Counted from the first letter of the stretch, positions 1 through 5,284 are shown. The stretch is 5,284 nt of DNA from DATHBP01 sp035296085 (GCA_035296085.1 DATHBP010000214.1:1-5284); one strand, 5' to 3'. Notes: generated by a model not told the origin, from the sequence alone. Program-made: numbers and translations.

Positions 1-1576
1 GGACCTCGTCGTCGAGGTCCCGCCGCTGATGACCCGTCCCAAGGCGGCGACCGTCGGAGTCGGCCGCCAGGTCATCTTGCGACCGGCAGTCAAGAAACGC
101 TACGTCGAGCTCGTCGAGCCGACGCTGTCCGACCAGCGCCCCGACGTCGACCGGGTGCTGGACGCGATGGACGACCTCGAGCTGCGGGTCGACCTGCACG
201 CGCTGCGCCGGCTGCCGGCAGTCCTGCGCGCCAGCGACTTCAAGGTCACCGCGGTCATCGTCGACAACCTGCTCATCGACGTCGAGGCCGGCGACACGAG
301 CCAGGACTGCTTCGCTCTCGCGTTCGACCTCGGCACCACGACGGTCGTCGCGACGCTCATCGACACCGGCACCGGCACCCCGCGCGCGGTCGCTTCCATG
401 CTCAACAAGCAGCAGCCGTTCGGTGGTGACGTCATCACCCGGATCAGCGCGACGATGATGGACCCTGAAGCGCTGCCGCAGCTGCGCTCGCTCGCCCAGG
501 AGACGCTGCGCGAGCTGGTCGCGGAGGTGTGCGCAGAGGCGGACATCGACCCGCACCAGGTCTACGAGGTGGCGCTCGCCGGCAATGCCACCATGACCTC
601 GATCGTTCTCGGCATCGACCCCGAGCCGCTCGGTGTCGCGCCGTTCGTGCTCAGCTCCGCCACGATGCCGGGCGTACGCGCAACCGACCTCGGTCTGGAT
701 ATCCACCCGGCAGCGCCGGTCGTGGTGCTGCCGGCCCTGGGCGCCTACGTCGGCGGTGACATCGTCGCCGGAATGCTCGCGTCGGGCATGGACCGCGACA
801 AGCGGCTGCGCTTGTTCGTCGACGTGGGCACCAACTGCGAGATCGTGCTCGGGGACGGTGAGCGGATCCTGGCTACTGCCGCTCCCGCAGGTCCTGCGTT
901 CGAGGGCGGTGCCATCCGCTGCGGCATGCGGGCTGCCGACGGCGCCATCGAGGTCGTCAAGCTGGGGGACGAAGTCGACCTGCACGTCATCGGCGATGTG
1001 ACGCCGGTGGGTCTGTGCGGCTCCGGTCTCGTCGACGCCGTCGCGGAGCTCGTACGGGTCGGCCTGCTCGACGCCAGTGGTCGGTTCGTGTCCGAGGAGC
1101 AGGCCGTCGAGGTGTCGCCCAAGCACGCGAGCCGGTTGACGGCCGTCGGCAAGGAGCGGGTGTTCGTCCTGCACTGGGCCGGCGCGGAGGGCGACCTTAC
1201 CGACGCCGTCTATCTGTCGCAGCGCGACGTCCGCGAGCTGCAGTTCGCCAAGGCCGCGATCGCCACCGGCTGGTCGTTGCTGTGCGAGGAGATGGGCGTC
1301 GATCCTGGAGACGTCCAGCAGGTGCTGTTGGCCGGCTCGTTCGGGTCCTACCTGTCCGCGAGCAGCGCGGTCCGCATCGGCTTGGTGCCCAAGCTGCCGG
1401 TGCTGCGCATCGTGAGCGCCGGCAACGTCGCCAGCGAAGGCGCGAAGATGACGCTGCTCAGTGTCCCCGAGCGGGCCGGGGCCGCCACCTTGCTCGAGGA
1501 GGTGGACTATGTCGAGCTCTCCGACCGCGCCGACTTCAACGACCGGTTCGTCGACAACCTTGCGTTCCCGGTCTGA
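1..1576 (+). CDS. RACo-type ASKHA-domain protein (reductive activator of corrinoid proteins, DUF4445), 5'-truncated
   Basis: This protein probably reactivates corrinoid methyltransferase partners by ATP-dependent reduction of Co(II) to Co(I) in the cytoplasm. The frame is open from base 2 (reading DLVVEVPP), so the ATG at 29 is internal and the true start lies upstream. Family members carry an N-terminal 2Fe-2S ferredoxin domain before this linker; it is not visible here. Counting from the ATG at 29, visible motifs are the phosphate-1 loop DLGTTTVV (100-107), NKQQPFGGDVITRI (126-139), LAGNATM (183-189), phosphate-2 DVGTNCEIVL (265-274), AGPAFEG (287-293), the adenosine-site motif LLAGSFGSYL (433-442) and GNVASEGAKM (465-474). 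About 524 residues are visible; adding a ferredoxin domain of about 100 residues would match typical RACo length. The stop (1574-1576) lies inside the start region of the DUF1638 gene, which suggests a shared transcript and translational coupling. Family assignment is firm. The corrinoid partner is inferred, and whether the iron-sulfur domain is present cannot be told. Confidence 0.9.
   Translation, partial: DLVVEVPPLMTRPKAATVGVGRQVILRPAVKKRYVELVEPTLSDQRPDVDRVLDAMDDLELRVDLHALRRLPAVLRASDFKVTAVIVDNLLIDVEAGDTSQDCFALAFDLGTTTVVATLIDTGTGTPRAVASMLNKQQPFGGDVITRISATMMDPEALPQLRSLAQETLRELVAEVCAEADIDPHQVYEVALAGNATMTSIVLGIDPEPLGVAPFVLSSATMPGVRATDLGLDIHPAAPVVVLPALGAYVGGDIVAGMLASGMDRDKRLRLFVDVGTNCEIVLGDGERILATAAPAGPAFEGGAIRCGMRAADGAIEVVKLGDEVDLHVIGDVTPVGLCGSGLVDAVAELVRVGLLDASGRFVSEEQAVEVSPKHASRLTAVGKERVFVLHWAGAEGDLTDAVYLSQRDVRELQFAKAAIATGWSLLCEEMGVDPGDVQQVLLAGSFGSYLSASSAVRIGLVPKLPVLRIVSAGNVASEGAKMTLLSVPERAGAATLLEEVDYVELSDRADFNDRFVDNLAFPV
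1496..1502 (+). promoter_or_regulatory. Strong Shine-Dalgarno-like GAGGAGG inside gene 1, upstream of ATG 1509
   Basis: GAGGAGG lies 6 nt before ATG 1509, which is in frame with the DUF1638 gene. Spacing and match are near ideal, so initiation at 1509 (a 68-nt overlap with the RACo gene) is a real alternative to TTG 1560. It also encodes Glu-Glu of the RACo protein, so the match may be chance. It could instead load ribosomes ahead of the downstream start. Confidence 0.4.
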
Positions 1577-2201
1577 GCCCGCGCGTTACCTCGTGGTCGC
1601 CTGCGGGGCGATCGCCGCGCCGCTGGCCGAGATCGTCGCCGTCAACGGCTGGCCCGTCGACATCCGGCCGCTGCCACCGCTGCTGCACAACGCACCGGAT
1701 CGCATCGCTGCCGCCGTCGAGTCAGCGGCGGCTGCTGCAGGCGGGCGCTACGAGCGGGTCGTCGTCGGCTACGCCGACTGCGGGACGTACGGCGCGCTGG
1801 ACCAGCTCTGCGACCGGCAGGGCTGGGTGCGGCTGCCCGGCCTGCACTGCTACGACCTGTTCGGGGGCGCGGAGCGGGTGAGGCGCTTCTTCGACGAGGC
1901 GCCAGGAACATACGTACTCACCGACTTCCTCGTCCGGTCCTTCCCGCGCACCGTGATCGCCGAGCTCGGGCTCGACCGGCACCCGGAGCTGCGGGATGCC
2001 TACTTCGGCCACTACACGCGGGCGGTCTGGCTGGCCCAGCAGCCCGACGACGAGCTCCGCGCCCTAGCCCATGCTGCGGCCGCTCAGCTGGGACTGCCGC
2101 TCACCGAGGTGCCCACCGGCACCGGTGGCCTGGAGCGCGCGCTCGCCGAGGCGCTGGGGGAGACGGCGTCAGCCGACCAGCGAGGGGTCGTGCTCCGCTA
2201 G
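1560..2201 (+). CDS. DUF1638 family protein, function unknown
   Basis: A 213-residue soluble protein matching the DUF1638 family, with no signal peptide or membrane segment. Counting from the TTG at 1560, the recognisable blocks are YLVVACGAI (10-18), LPPLLHNAPDRI (38-49), VVVGYADCGTYGALDQL (67-83) and LPGLHCYDLFGG (92-103). Cys15, His43, Cys74, His96 and Cys97 sit in these blocks and could form a metal or cofactor site (inference). DUF1638 genes are known to occur beside corrinoid methyltransferase genes, and here the gene overlaps a RACo-type activator by 17 nt, which fits a role in methyl transfer or cofactor handling. The start is uncertain. TTG 1560 leaves a short leader but has no clear ribosome binding site. 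ATG 1509 has an excellent one but adds 17 Ser/Thr-rich residues that look like out-of-frame translation of gene 1. GTG 1593 would cut into the first strand. The 3' end overlaps the opposing MTHFR-like gene by 33 bp. Confidence 0.85.
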   Translation: MRSRSEPARYLVVACGAIAAPLAEIVAVNGWPVDIRPLPPLLHNAPDRIAAAVESAAAAAGGRYERVVVGYADCGTYGALDQLCDRQGWVRLPGLHCYDLFGGAERVRRFFDEAPGTYVLTDFLVRSFPRTVIAELGLDRHPELRDAYFGHYTRAVWLAQQPDDELRALAHAAAAQLGLPLTEVPTGTGGLERALAEALGETASADQRGVVLR

Positions 2202-3026
2202 CAACCCCGTGCGCCACTTCTCCGTCTCGGCGACCTGGTTGAACGTGAAGATGTGCAACCCGCTCACGCGCGACTCCGGTGCGGTGAGCGTCGCGGCGGT
2301 CTTGTCGAGGAAACGCTCCGGTGTGTAGCCGGGGGCGGCGATCTTCAGAACGTTGGACCGGTTCTTGGACAGGTACCGGGTTGACTCACCGACCCCGATC
2401 TTGGTGGCCATCGACAGCAGCTTGGCTCGCTCGACCGGACCGGACAGCCCGACCAGCAAGGGCAGCGTGATCCCGCGCGACCGCATGCGCGTGATCCAGC
2501 CGCTCAGCGCGACCGGGTCGAAGCACATGTTGCTGACGACATGGGTGGCGTGTCGGCGCTTGTCCCACATCGACTGGATGGCGACGTCGTCGCTGATCGT
2601 CGGGTGCGATTCCGGATACCCGGTCACGCCGACGCTCGCGAACGGCTGACCGAGCGCGGTCAGATCCTCCAGCAGGTCGAGCGCGCCGGTGTAGCTCCCG
2701 GCCGGCGGGTTGGCGTCACCGGCGGGTACGAAGACGTTGTCGACACCCACTGCCGTGAGCCGTTCGACGATCTCGCTCAGCTCCGCGCGACCGCTGACCA
2801 TCCGCGCGGCGAGGTGGGGTACGACGGAGTAGCCGTGGCCGGCCAGCCGCTCAGTGAGGTCCAGGGTGGCGGCGAGTCCCTTGCCGGGTGACGCCGTGAC
2901 CGTCAGCGTCCGGTCCACCGGTACGTGCTCGGTGACCTTCTTCTCGATGGTCGCCGTCGGCAAGACCTCCAGCCGGGCGGACTCCAACAGGGGTGCCAAC
3001 GAGGGCAGACGGCGGTTGCGACGCAA
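2169..3026 (-). CDS. Methylenetetrahydrofolate reductase-like protein (non-canonical MetF family)
   Basis: Likely interconverts 5-methyl-THF and 5,10-methylene-THF in the cytoplasm. In this neighbourhood it may run in the oxidative direction, feeding methyl groups received from a corrinoid protein into the folate pool (inference). Counting from TTG 3026, the 285-residue protein shows VTASPGKGLAATLDL (43-57), VVPHLAARM (68-76), VFVPAGDANPPAG (98-110, Asp104 at the GD of MTHFRs), GYPESHP (136-142), MWDKRRHATHVVSNMCFDP (153-171) and ATKIGVGES (near 210), an order typical of the TIM-barrel family; length fits. It lacks the N-terminal FEFFPP motif that carries the catalytic Glu28 of E. coli MetF, having EVLPT (20-24) instead. 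At the Gln183 position it seems to have Asn166. The start was chosen because TTG 3026 is preceded by GGAG at 8 nt and gives family length; extending upstream to ATG 3146 adds 40 Arg/Pro-rich residues of no family character. The 3' end overlaps the DUF1638 gene tail to tail. Confidence 0.83.
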   Translation of the reverse strand: MRRNRRLPSLAPLLESARLEVLPTATIEKKVTEHVPVDRTLTVTASPGKGLAATLDLTERLAGHGYSVVPHLAARMVSGRAELSEIVERLTAVGVDNVFVPAGDANPPAGSYTGALDLLEDLTALGQPFASVGVTGYPESHPTISDDVAIQSMWDKRRHATHVVSNMCFDPVALSGWITRMRSRGITLPLLVGLSGPVERAKLLSMATKIGVGESTRYLSKNRSNVLKIAAPGYTPERFLDKTAATLTAPESRVSGLHIFTFNQVAETEKWRTGLLAEHDPSLVG

Positions 3027-3034
3027 GGACGGGA

Positions 3035-3038
3035 CTCC
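3035..3038 (-). promoter_or_regulatory. Ribosome binding site GGAG for the MTHFR-like gene
   Basis: On the - strand GGAG is followed by an 8-nt spacer and TTG at 3026-3024. It decides the start in favour of a TTG codon over ATG 3146. Confidence 0.55.
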
Positions 3039-3066
3039 GTTTCGTGGCGCGCGACGGCGCAACTGC

Positions 3067-3072
3067 AGCCTA
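3067..3072 (-). promoter_or_regulatory. Possible -10 box TAGGCT for the MTHFR-like gene
   Basis: TAGGCT on the - strand fits the actinobacterial housekeeping -10 pattern TANNNT and stands out in very GC-rich DNA. Transcription would begin near 3060, giving a leader of about 34 nt that contains the GGAG site. No convincing TTGAC-like -35 box is seen 16-19 nt upstream, so this is tentative. Confidence 0.3.
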
Positions 3073-3136
3073 GCGGTGCCGGGGCGGTTCGGTAGAGGCC
3101 GCCGCCGCGGTCCGCGGGTCCGCCGCTTCGCGCGGC

Positions 3137-3206
3137 AGTTGCCCACTTACCGCGGGGCATCCGCCACCAGAGGCGGGCAACTACCCACACAACCGGGGAG
3201 TTGCCC
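3137..3206. repeat. Three copies of octamer AGTTGCCC in mixed orientation
   Basis: AGTTGCCC occurs on the + strand at 3137-3144 and 3199-3206, and as its complement GGGCAACT at 3175-3182. The central copy can pair with either outer copy, so two mutually exclusive stems are possible: 8 bp with the left copy, and 10 bp plus 3 bp with the right copy. The spacer is otherwise noncoding, between the flavoprotein stop (3214) and the MTHFR-like start (3026). It may be a genome-wide interspersed palindrome, a protein binding array or an RNA switch; the sequence alone does not decide. Confidence 0.6.
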
Positions 3207-3208
3207 GC
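3173..3208 (-). terminator. Strong hairpin just after the flavoprotein gene; candidate terminator without a U-tract
   Basis: The arms GCGGGCAACT (3173-3182) and AGTTGCCCGC (3199-3208) are perfect 10-bp inverted complements. After one mismatch (3183/3198) three more C-G pairs follow (3184-3186 with 3195-3197), leaving an 8-nt loop. It begins 5 bp beyond the stop codon of the - strand flavoprotein gene, the expected place for its terminator. No T-run follows on the - strand, so it would be a U-less hairpin of the kind common in actinobacteria, or a structured spacer element. The octamer AGTTGCCC recurs at 3137-3144. Confidence 0.5.
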
Positions 3209-3213
3209 GCCGC

Positions 3214-4356
3214 TCAGGGGCGCCCGGCGGCGCCCGCCAGCCCGCGGAGCGCGCGCGCCGTGAGCAGACCTTGCCCGAGACCGACCTCGACCAGGTCGTC
3301 GAAGACTGCCTGGTCGCGTGCGGCTGCACGGATCCCTGCCGAAACCACGGCGGGTATGCCCACCAGGCGAGACGCCACCGCAGTGTGGCGCAGATGGCGG
3401 GCCAGCAGCGAGCGGACAGCGACCCGATGGCGTGAACCGGCGCTCCCGGCGTCTCCAGCGCGCAGGGCGCTGGCCGCCGCCCGGCCCGCCAGCACGCCGG
3501 TCGCGACGGCGTAGTAGATGCCCTCTCCGGTCATCGGGTTGATCAGACCGGCGGCATCCCCGACCAACAGCATCCGGCCGTCCGGCTGGTGCCAGCGCCA
3601 CGACGACAGCGGCAGATGGTGGCCGAGCCAGGAGGAGCCGGTGGCCGCGGCACCTGGCAGCAGGCTCTCCAGCTGGCCGAGAAGGCTGGCGCGGCTGGGC
3701 GGTGTACTTCCCGCTCGCAGCAGCTCGCCGTACCCGACGTTGCAGAGCCCGTCGCCGCGGTCGAACGACCAAGCGTACGAGGGCTGGCGGCGCTTGCCGA
3801 ACACCATCACCTGCTGGCCGCGCCGCTCCTCGGGAGTGGGGCCGTAGCCCCGGATCGCCAACGCGCGCCGCGGTGGGGGTGGCAGGCCGGCCGCGGCTCG
3901 TACGAAGGAATGTGCTCCATCAGCACCGACGACGAGGTGGGCGCTGAGCTTGTCGTCGAGGACGACCGTGTCGCTTCGGGCCTCAACGCTGCGTACGCGC
4001 TGGTGGTGCAGCTCGGCGCCGGCGCGCTGCGCGGCGGCGACCAGCCGATCGTCGAGCACCGTGCGGGGCACCACGCGAGCTGGGCGGGTCATCGAGCGCA
4101 CAACCTGCTCCGCTCCACGGTGCAGGCGCATACGGCGCACAGGCTTCCAGTCCTCCAGCAGCCCGGTGACGCCGACGTCGGCGAGCACGTCAAGCACGTG
4201 TGGCGCGATCCCGTCGCCGCACGACTTGTCGCGGGGGAAGGGCGCACGGTCGAGCAGCAGCACTCTCAAGTCCGGCCGGGCGGTGAGGGCGCCGAGCGCA
4301 GTGGCCGAACCGGCCGGGCCGGCGCCGACGATGGCGAGGTCCCACACGAGTTCCAC
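3214..4356 (-). CDS. Geranylgeranyl reductase family FAD-dependent oxidoreductase
   Basis: A 380-residue flavoprotein of the geranylgeranyl reductase family, which saturates double bonds of isoprenoid chains (membrane lipids, menaquinone, chlorophyll side chain, carotenoid relatives). Counting from GTG 4356 it has a Rossmann FAD loop VGAGPAGSATA (10-20) with Asp36 ending strand 2, the family motif FPRDKSCGDGIAP (40-52), a second FAD motif VVGADGAHS (142-150), SYAWSFDRGDGLCNVGYG (193-210) and GDAAGLINPMTGEGIYYA (266-283). There is no signal peptide. In mycobacteria a family member (MenJ) reduces menaquinone, but this protein differs in the central motif, so the substrate is open. No isoprenoid gene is visible nearby. 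The start is GTG 4356 or GTG 4347; the latter has GGA about 5 nt upstream. ATG 4443 would add 29 residues without family likeness. The gene is divergent from PPK2 and lies 187 bp upstream of the MTHFR-like gene on the same strand, with a hairpin in between. Confidence 0.85.
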   Translation of the reverse strand: MELVWDLAIVGAGPAGSATALGALTARPDLRVLLLDRAPFPRDKSCGDGIAPHVLDVLADVGVTGLLEDWKPVRRMRLHRGAEQVVRSMTRPARVVPRTVLDDRLVAAAQRAGAELHHQRVRSVEARSDTVVLDDKLSAHLVVGADGAHSFVRAAAGLPPPPRRALAIRGYGPTPEERRGQQVMVFGKRRQPSYAWSFDRGDGLCNVGYGELLRAGSTPPSRASLLGQLESLLPGAAATGSSWLGHHLPLSSWRWHQPDGRMLLVGDAAGLINPMTGEGIYYAVATGVLAGRAAASALRAGDAGSAGSRHRVAVRSLLARHLRHTAVASRLVGIPAVVSAGIRAAARDQAVFDDLVEVGLGQGLLTARALRGLAGAAGRP

Positions 4357-4399
4357 GCTGCCACATCGGCTCGCCACGCGCGCGGGGGCAGCACACCGC

Positions 4400-4456
4400 C
4401 GACTGGCGCGAGCTGGCCACGCCACGCCGGGCGGTTCAGCCATTTCGCGCCAGTCG
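4400..4456. promoter_or_regulatory. Perfect 12-bp inverted repeat in the divergent intergenic region; candidate operator or hairpin
   Basis: CGACTGGCGCGA (4400-4411) is the exact inverted complement of TCGCGCCAGTCG (4445-4456), separated by 33 bp, with arm centres about 45 bp apart (roughly four helical turns). It lies 44 bp upstream of the flavoprotein start and about 109 bp upstream of the PPK2 start, a suitable place for a regulator serving one or both divergent genes. GC-rich DNA raises the chance of random repeats, but 12 exact pairs at this distance is notable. If the flavoprotein began at ATG 4443, most of the repeat would be coding. Confidence 0.45.
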
Positions 4457-4462
4457 CGCCCG

Positions 4463-4498
4463 GGGGCTCGGCACCCGGCAGGGGCTCCGCACCCGGCG
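4463..4498. repeat. 18-bp tandem duplication in the divergent intergenic region
   Basis: Two adjacent 18-bp units, 4463-4480 and 4481-4498, share the pattern GGGGCTCSGCACCCGGC and differ only at unit positions 8 and 18. They lie 66 bp upstream of the PPK2 start and just right of the 12-bp inverted repeat. They may be a local replication-slippage duplication or a doubled binding site. The surrounding stretch 4357-4564 holds no gene that I can support, and no clear -35/-10 pair was found in it for either divergent gene. Confidence 0.6.
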
Positions 4499-4552
4499 GT
4501 GTGGAGGCGTGGACGGGCGAATGCCAAGATGTCCGGGCCGGCTGACCGATCG

Positions 4553-4558
4553 AGGGAG
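4553..4558 (+). promoter_or_regulatory. Ribosome binding site AGGGAG for the PPK2 gene
   Basis: AGGGAG precedes ATG 4565 by 6 nt, a good match at ideal spacing. It supports this ATG as the PPK2 start. Confidence 0.75.
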
Positions 4559-4564
4559 ACCGCC

Positions 4565-5284
4565 ATGGCTGACGACGAAGAGAGCACCGTCAAGCGACTG
4601 CCCAAGAAGATCTACGAGGCCGAGCTGCGGCGCCTCCAGGCAGAGCTGGTGATGATGCAGGAGTGGGTCCGCCAAGAAGGTGCGCGAGTCGTCGTCGTCT
4701 TCGAGGGTCGCGATGCCGCCGGCAAGGGAAGTGCGATCAAGCGGGTCACGGAGTTCCTCAACCCCCGCGTCGCACGGATCGTGGCGCTGGCGGCGCCGAC
4801 CGAGCCGGAGCGGACTCAGTGGTACTTCCAGCGCTACATCCAGCACCTGCCCTCTGCGGGCCACATGGCGTTCTTCGACCGCAGCTGGTACAACCGCGGC
4901 GGCGTCGAGTGGGTCATGGGCTTCGCCACCAAGGAAGAGCACCAGCGCTTCTTGCACCAGTGTCCGATCTTCGAGCGGCTGCTCGTCGAGGACGGCGTGC
5001 TGCTCCGCAAGTACTGGTTCTCGGTCAGCGACGCCGAGCAAGAGCGCCGCTTCCGCTCCCGCGCGACCGACCCCATGCGCAGCTGGAAGATCTCACCCAT
5101 GGACGTCGAAGCGATCGACAAGTGGGAGGACTACTCGCGCGCGAAGGACGAGATGTTCGTCCACACCGACACCCCCGAGTCGCCCTGGTTCGTGGTCGAA
5201 GGCGAGGACAAGCGGTCAGCGCGCATCAACCTGATCGCGCACCTGCTGTCGAGCATCCCGTACGTCGATGTGAAGCAACCGAAG
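4565..5284 (+). CDS. ppk2: Polyphosphate kinase 2 (PPK2 family), 3'-truncated by the window end
   Basis: Transfers phosphate between inorganic polyphosphate and nucleotides (typically NDP + polyP to NTP, or the reverse) in the cytoplasm. From ATG 4565 the frame is open to the last base, giving 240 residues with no stop; members usually run to about 260-300, so a short C-terminal piece is missing. Visible features are the N-terminal helical segment LPKKIYEAELRRLQAELV (12-29), the Walker A loop FEGRDAAGKGS (46-56), ALAAPTEPERTQWYFQRYIQ (74-93), the Walker B/lid block FFDRSWYNRGGVEWVMGF (103-120), and, towards the end of the visible part, KYWFSVS, WKISPMD and DTPESPWFVV typical of the family. 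The lid reads NRGGVEW where NRAGVE plus a basic or small residue is more common. Sub-class (NDP- or NMP-preferring) cannot be assigned with confidence. It is transcribed divergently from the flavoprotein gene and has no obvious link to the C1 genes to the left. Confidence 0.93.
   Translation, partial: MADDEESTVKRLPKKIYEAELRRLQAELVMMQEWVRQEGARVVVVFEGRDAAGKGSAIKRVTEFLNPRVARIVALAAPTEPERTQWYFQRYIQHLPSAGHMAFFDRSWYNRGGVEWVMGFATKEEHQRFLHQCPIFERLLVEDGVLLRKYWFSVSDAEQERRFRSRATDPMRSWKISPMDVEAIDKWEDYSRAKDEMFVHTDTPESPWFVVEGEDKRSARINLIAHLLSSIPYVDVKQPK

Noticed and set aside
1..20. Perfect palindromic hairpin: 8-bp stem with a 4-nt loop (GGACCTCG / CGAGGTCC) at the window edge.
   Set aside because: It lies inside the RACo coding frame (DLVVEVP) and is explained by repeated GTC/GAC/GAG codons. 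There is no sign that it is regulatory.
1015..1881. Open frame on the + strand across the RACo and DUF1638 genes.
   Set aside because: Arg-rich shadow overlapping two genes with clear homology.
3122..3136. Small hairpin GCCGC-TTCGC-GCGGC.
   Set aside because: Only 5 bp in very GC-rich DNA; expected by chance.
3026..3146. 40-residue N-terminal extension of the MTHFR-like gene to ATG 3146.
   Set aside because: Arg/Pro-rich with no family likeness; TTG 3026 has a GGAG site and gives the usual length.
2903..3772. Open frame on the - strand spanning the gap and the flavoprotein 3' part.
   Set aside because: Arg/Ala/Pro-rich out-of-frame translation of the flavoprotein gene, with no family motif.
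4502..4530. Possible promoter for PPK2: TGGAGG (4502-4507) and CAAGAT (4525-4530), 17-bp spacing.
   Set aside because: Each hexamer matches the consensus at only about three positions, which is expected by chance.
3589..4545. Long open frame on the + strand antisense to the flavoprotein gene.
   Set aside because: No recognisable family, low-complexity Ala/Gly/Arg composition, and it opposes a gene with clear motifs; a typical high-GC shadow frame.
4436..5041. Open frame on the - strand opposite PPK2 and the intergenic region.
   Set aside because: Antisense of the well-supported PPK2 frame; no motifs of its own.

Overview
The window comes from a high-GC bacterium, most likely an actinobacterium. 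Codon third positions are strongly G/C, GTG and TTG starts look likely, and there is almost no AT-rich intergenic DNA. No RNA gene, CRISPR array, insertion sequence or other mobile element is visible. Five protein genes fill nearly all of it. Two run off the window: the first lacks its 5' end and the last lacks its 3' end.

Left part (1-3026) is a one-carbon, methyl-transfer neighbourhood. A RACo-type ASKHA-domain protein (reductive activator of corrinoid proteins; N-terminus outside the window) overlaps a DUF1638 gene on the + strand. Facing them and overlapping the DUF1638 tail by 33 bp is a methylenetetrahydrofolate reductase-like gene on the - strand. The simplest reading is the edge of a corrinoid-dependent demethylation cluster. 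In that model a methyltransferase and corrinoid protein (expected upstream, not seen) pass a methyl group to tetrahydrofolate, RACo rescues inactivated Co(II) corrinoid, and the MTHFR-like enzyme oxidises methyl-THF into the folate pool. The role of DUF1638 is unknown.

Middle (3027-3213) is a 187-bp gap on the upstream side of the MTHFR-like gene. It holds a strong hairpin, three copies of the octamer AGTTGCCC in mixed orientation that allow alternative pairings, and a possible -10 box.

Right part (3214-5284) is a divergent pair. A geranylgeranyl-reductase-family flavoprotein lies on the - strand and a polyphosphate kinase 2 on the + strand, the latter cut off by the window end. The roughly 208-bp space between them holds a perfect 12-bp inverted repeat and an 18-bp tandem duplication, both candidate control elements.

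The most interesting items are the RACo/DUF1638/MTHFR-like set, including the conserved-looking Cys/His residues of DUF1638 and the non-canonical N-terminus of the MTHFR-like protein, and the two structured intergenic spaces. I see no clear evidence of a wholly new system.
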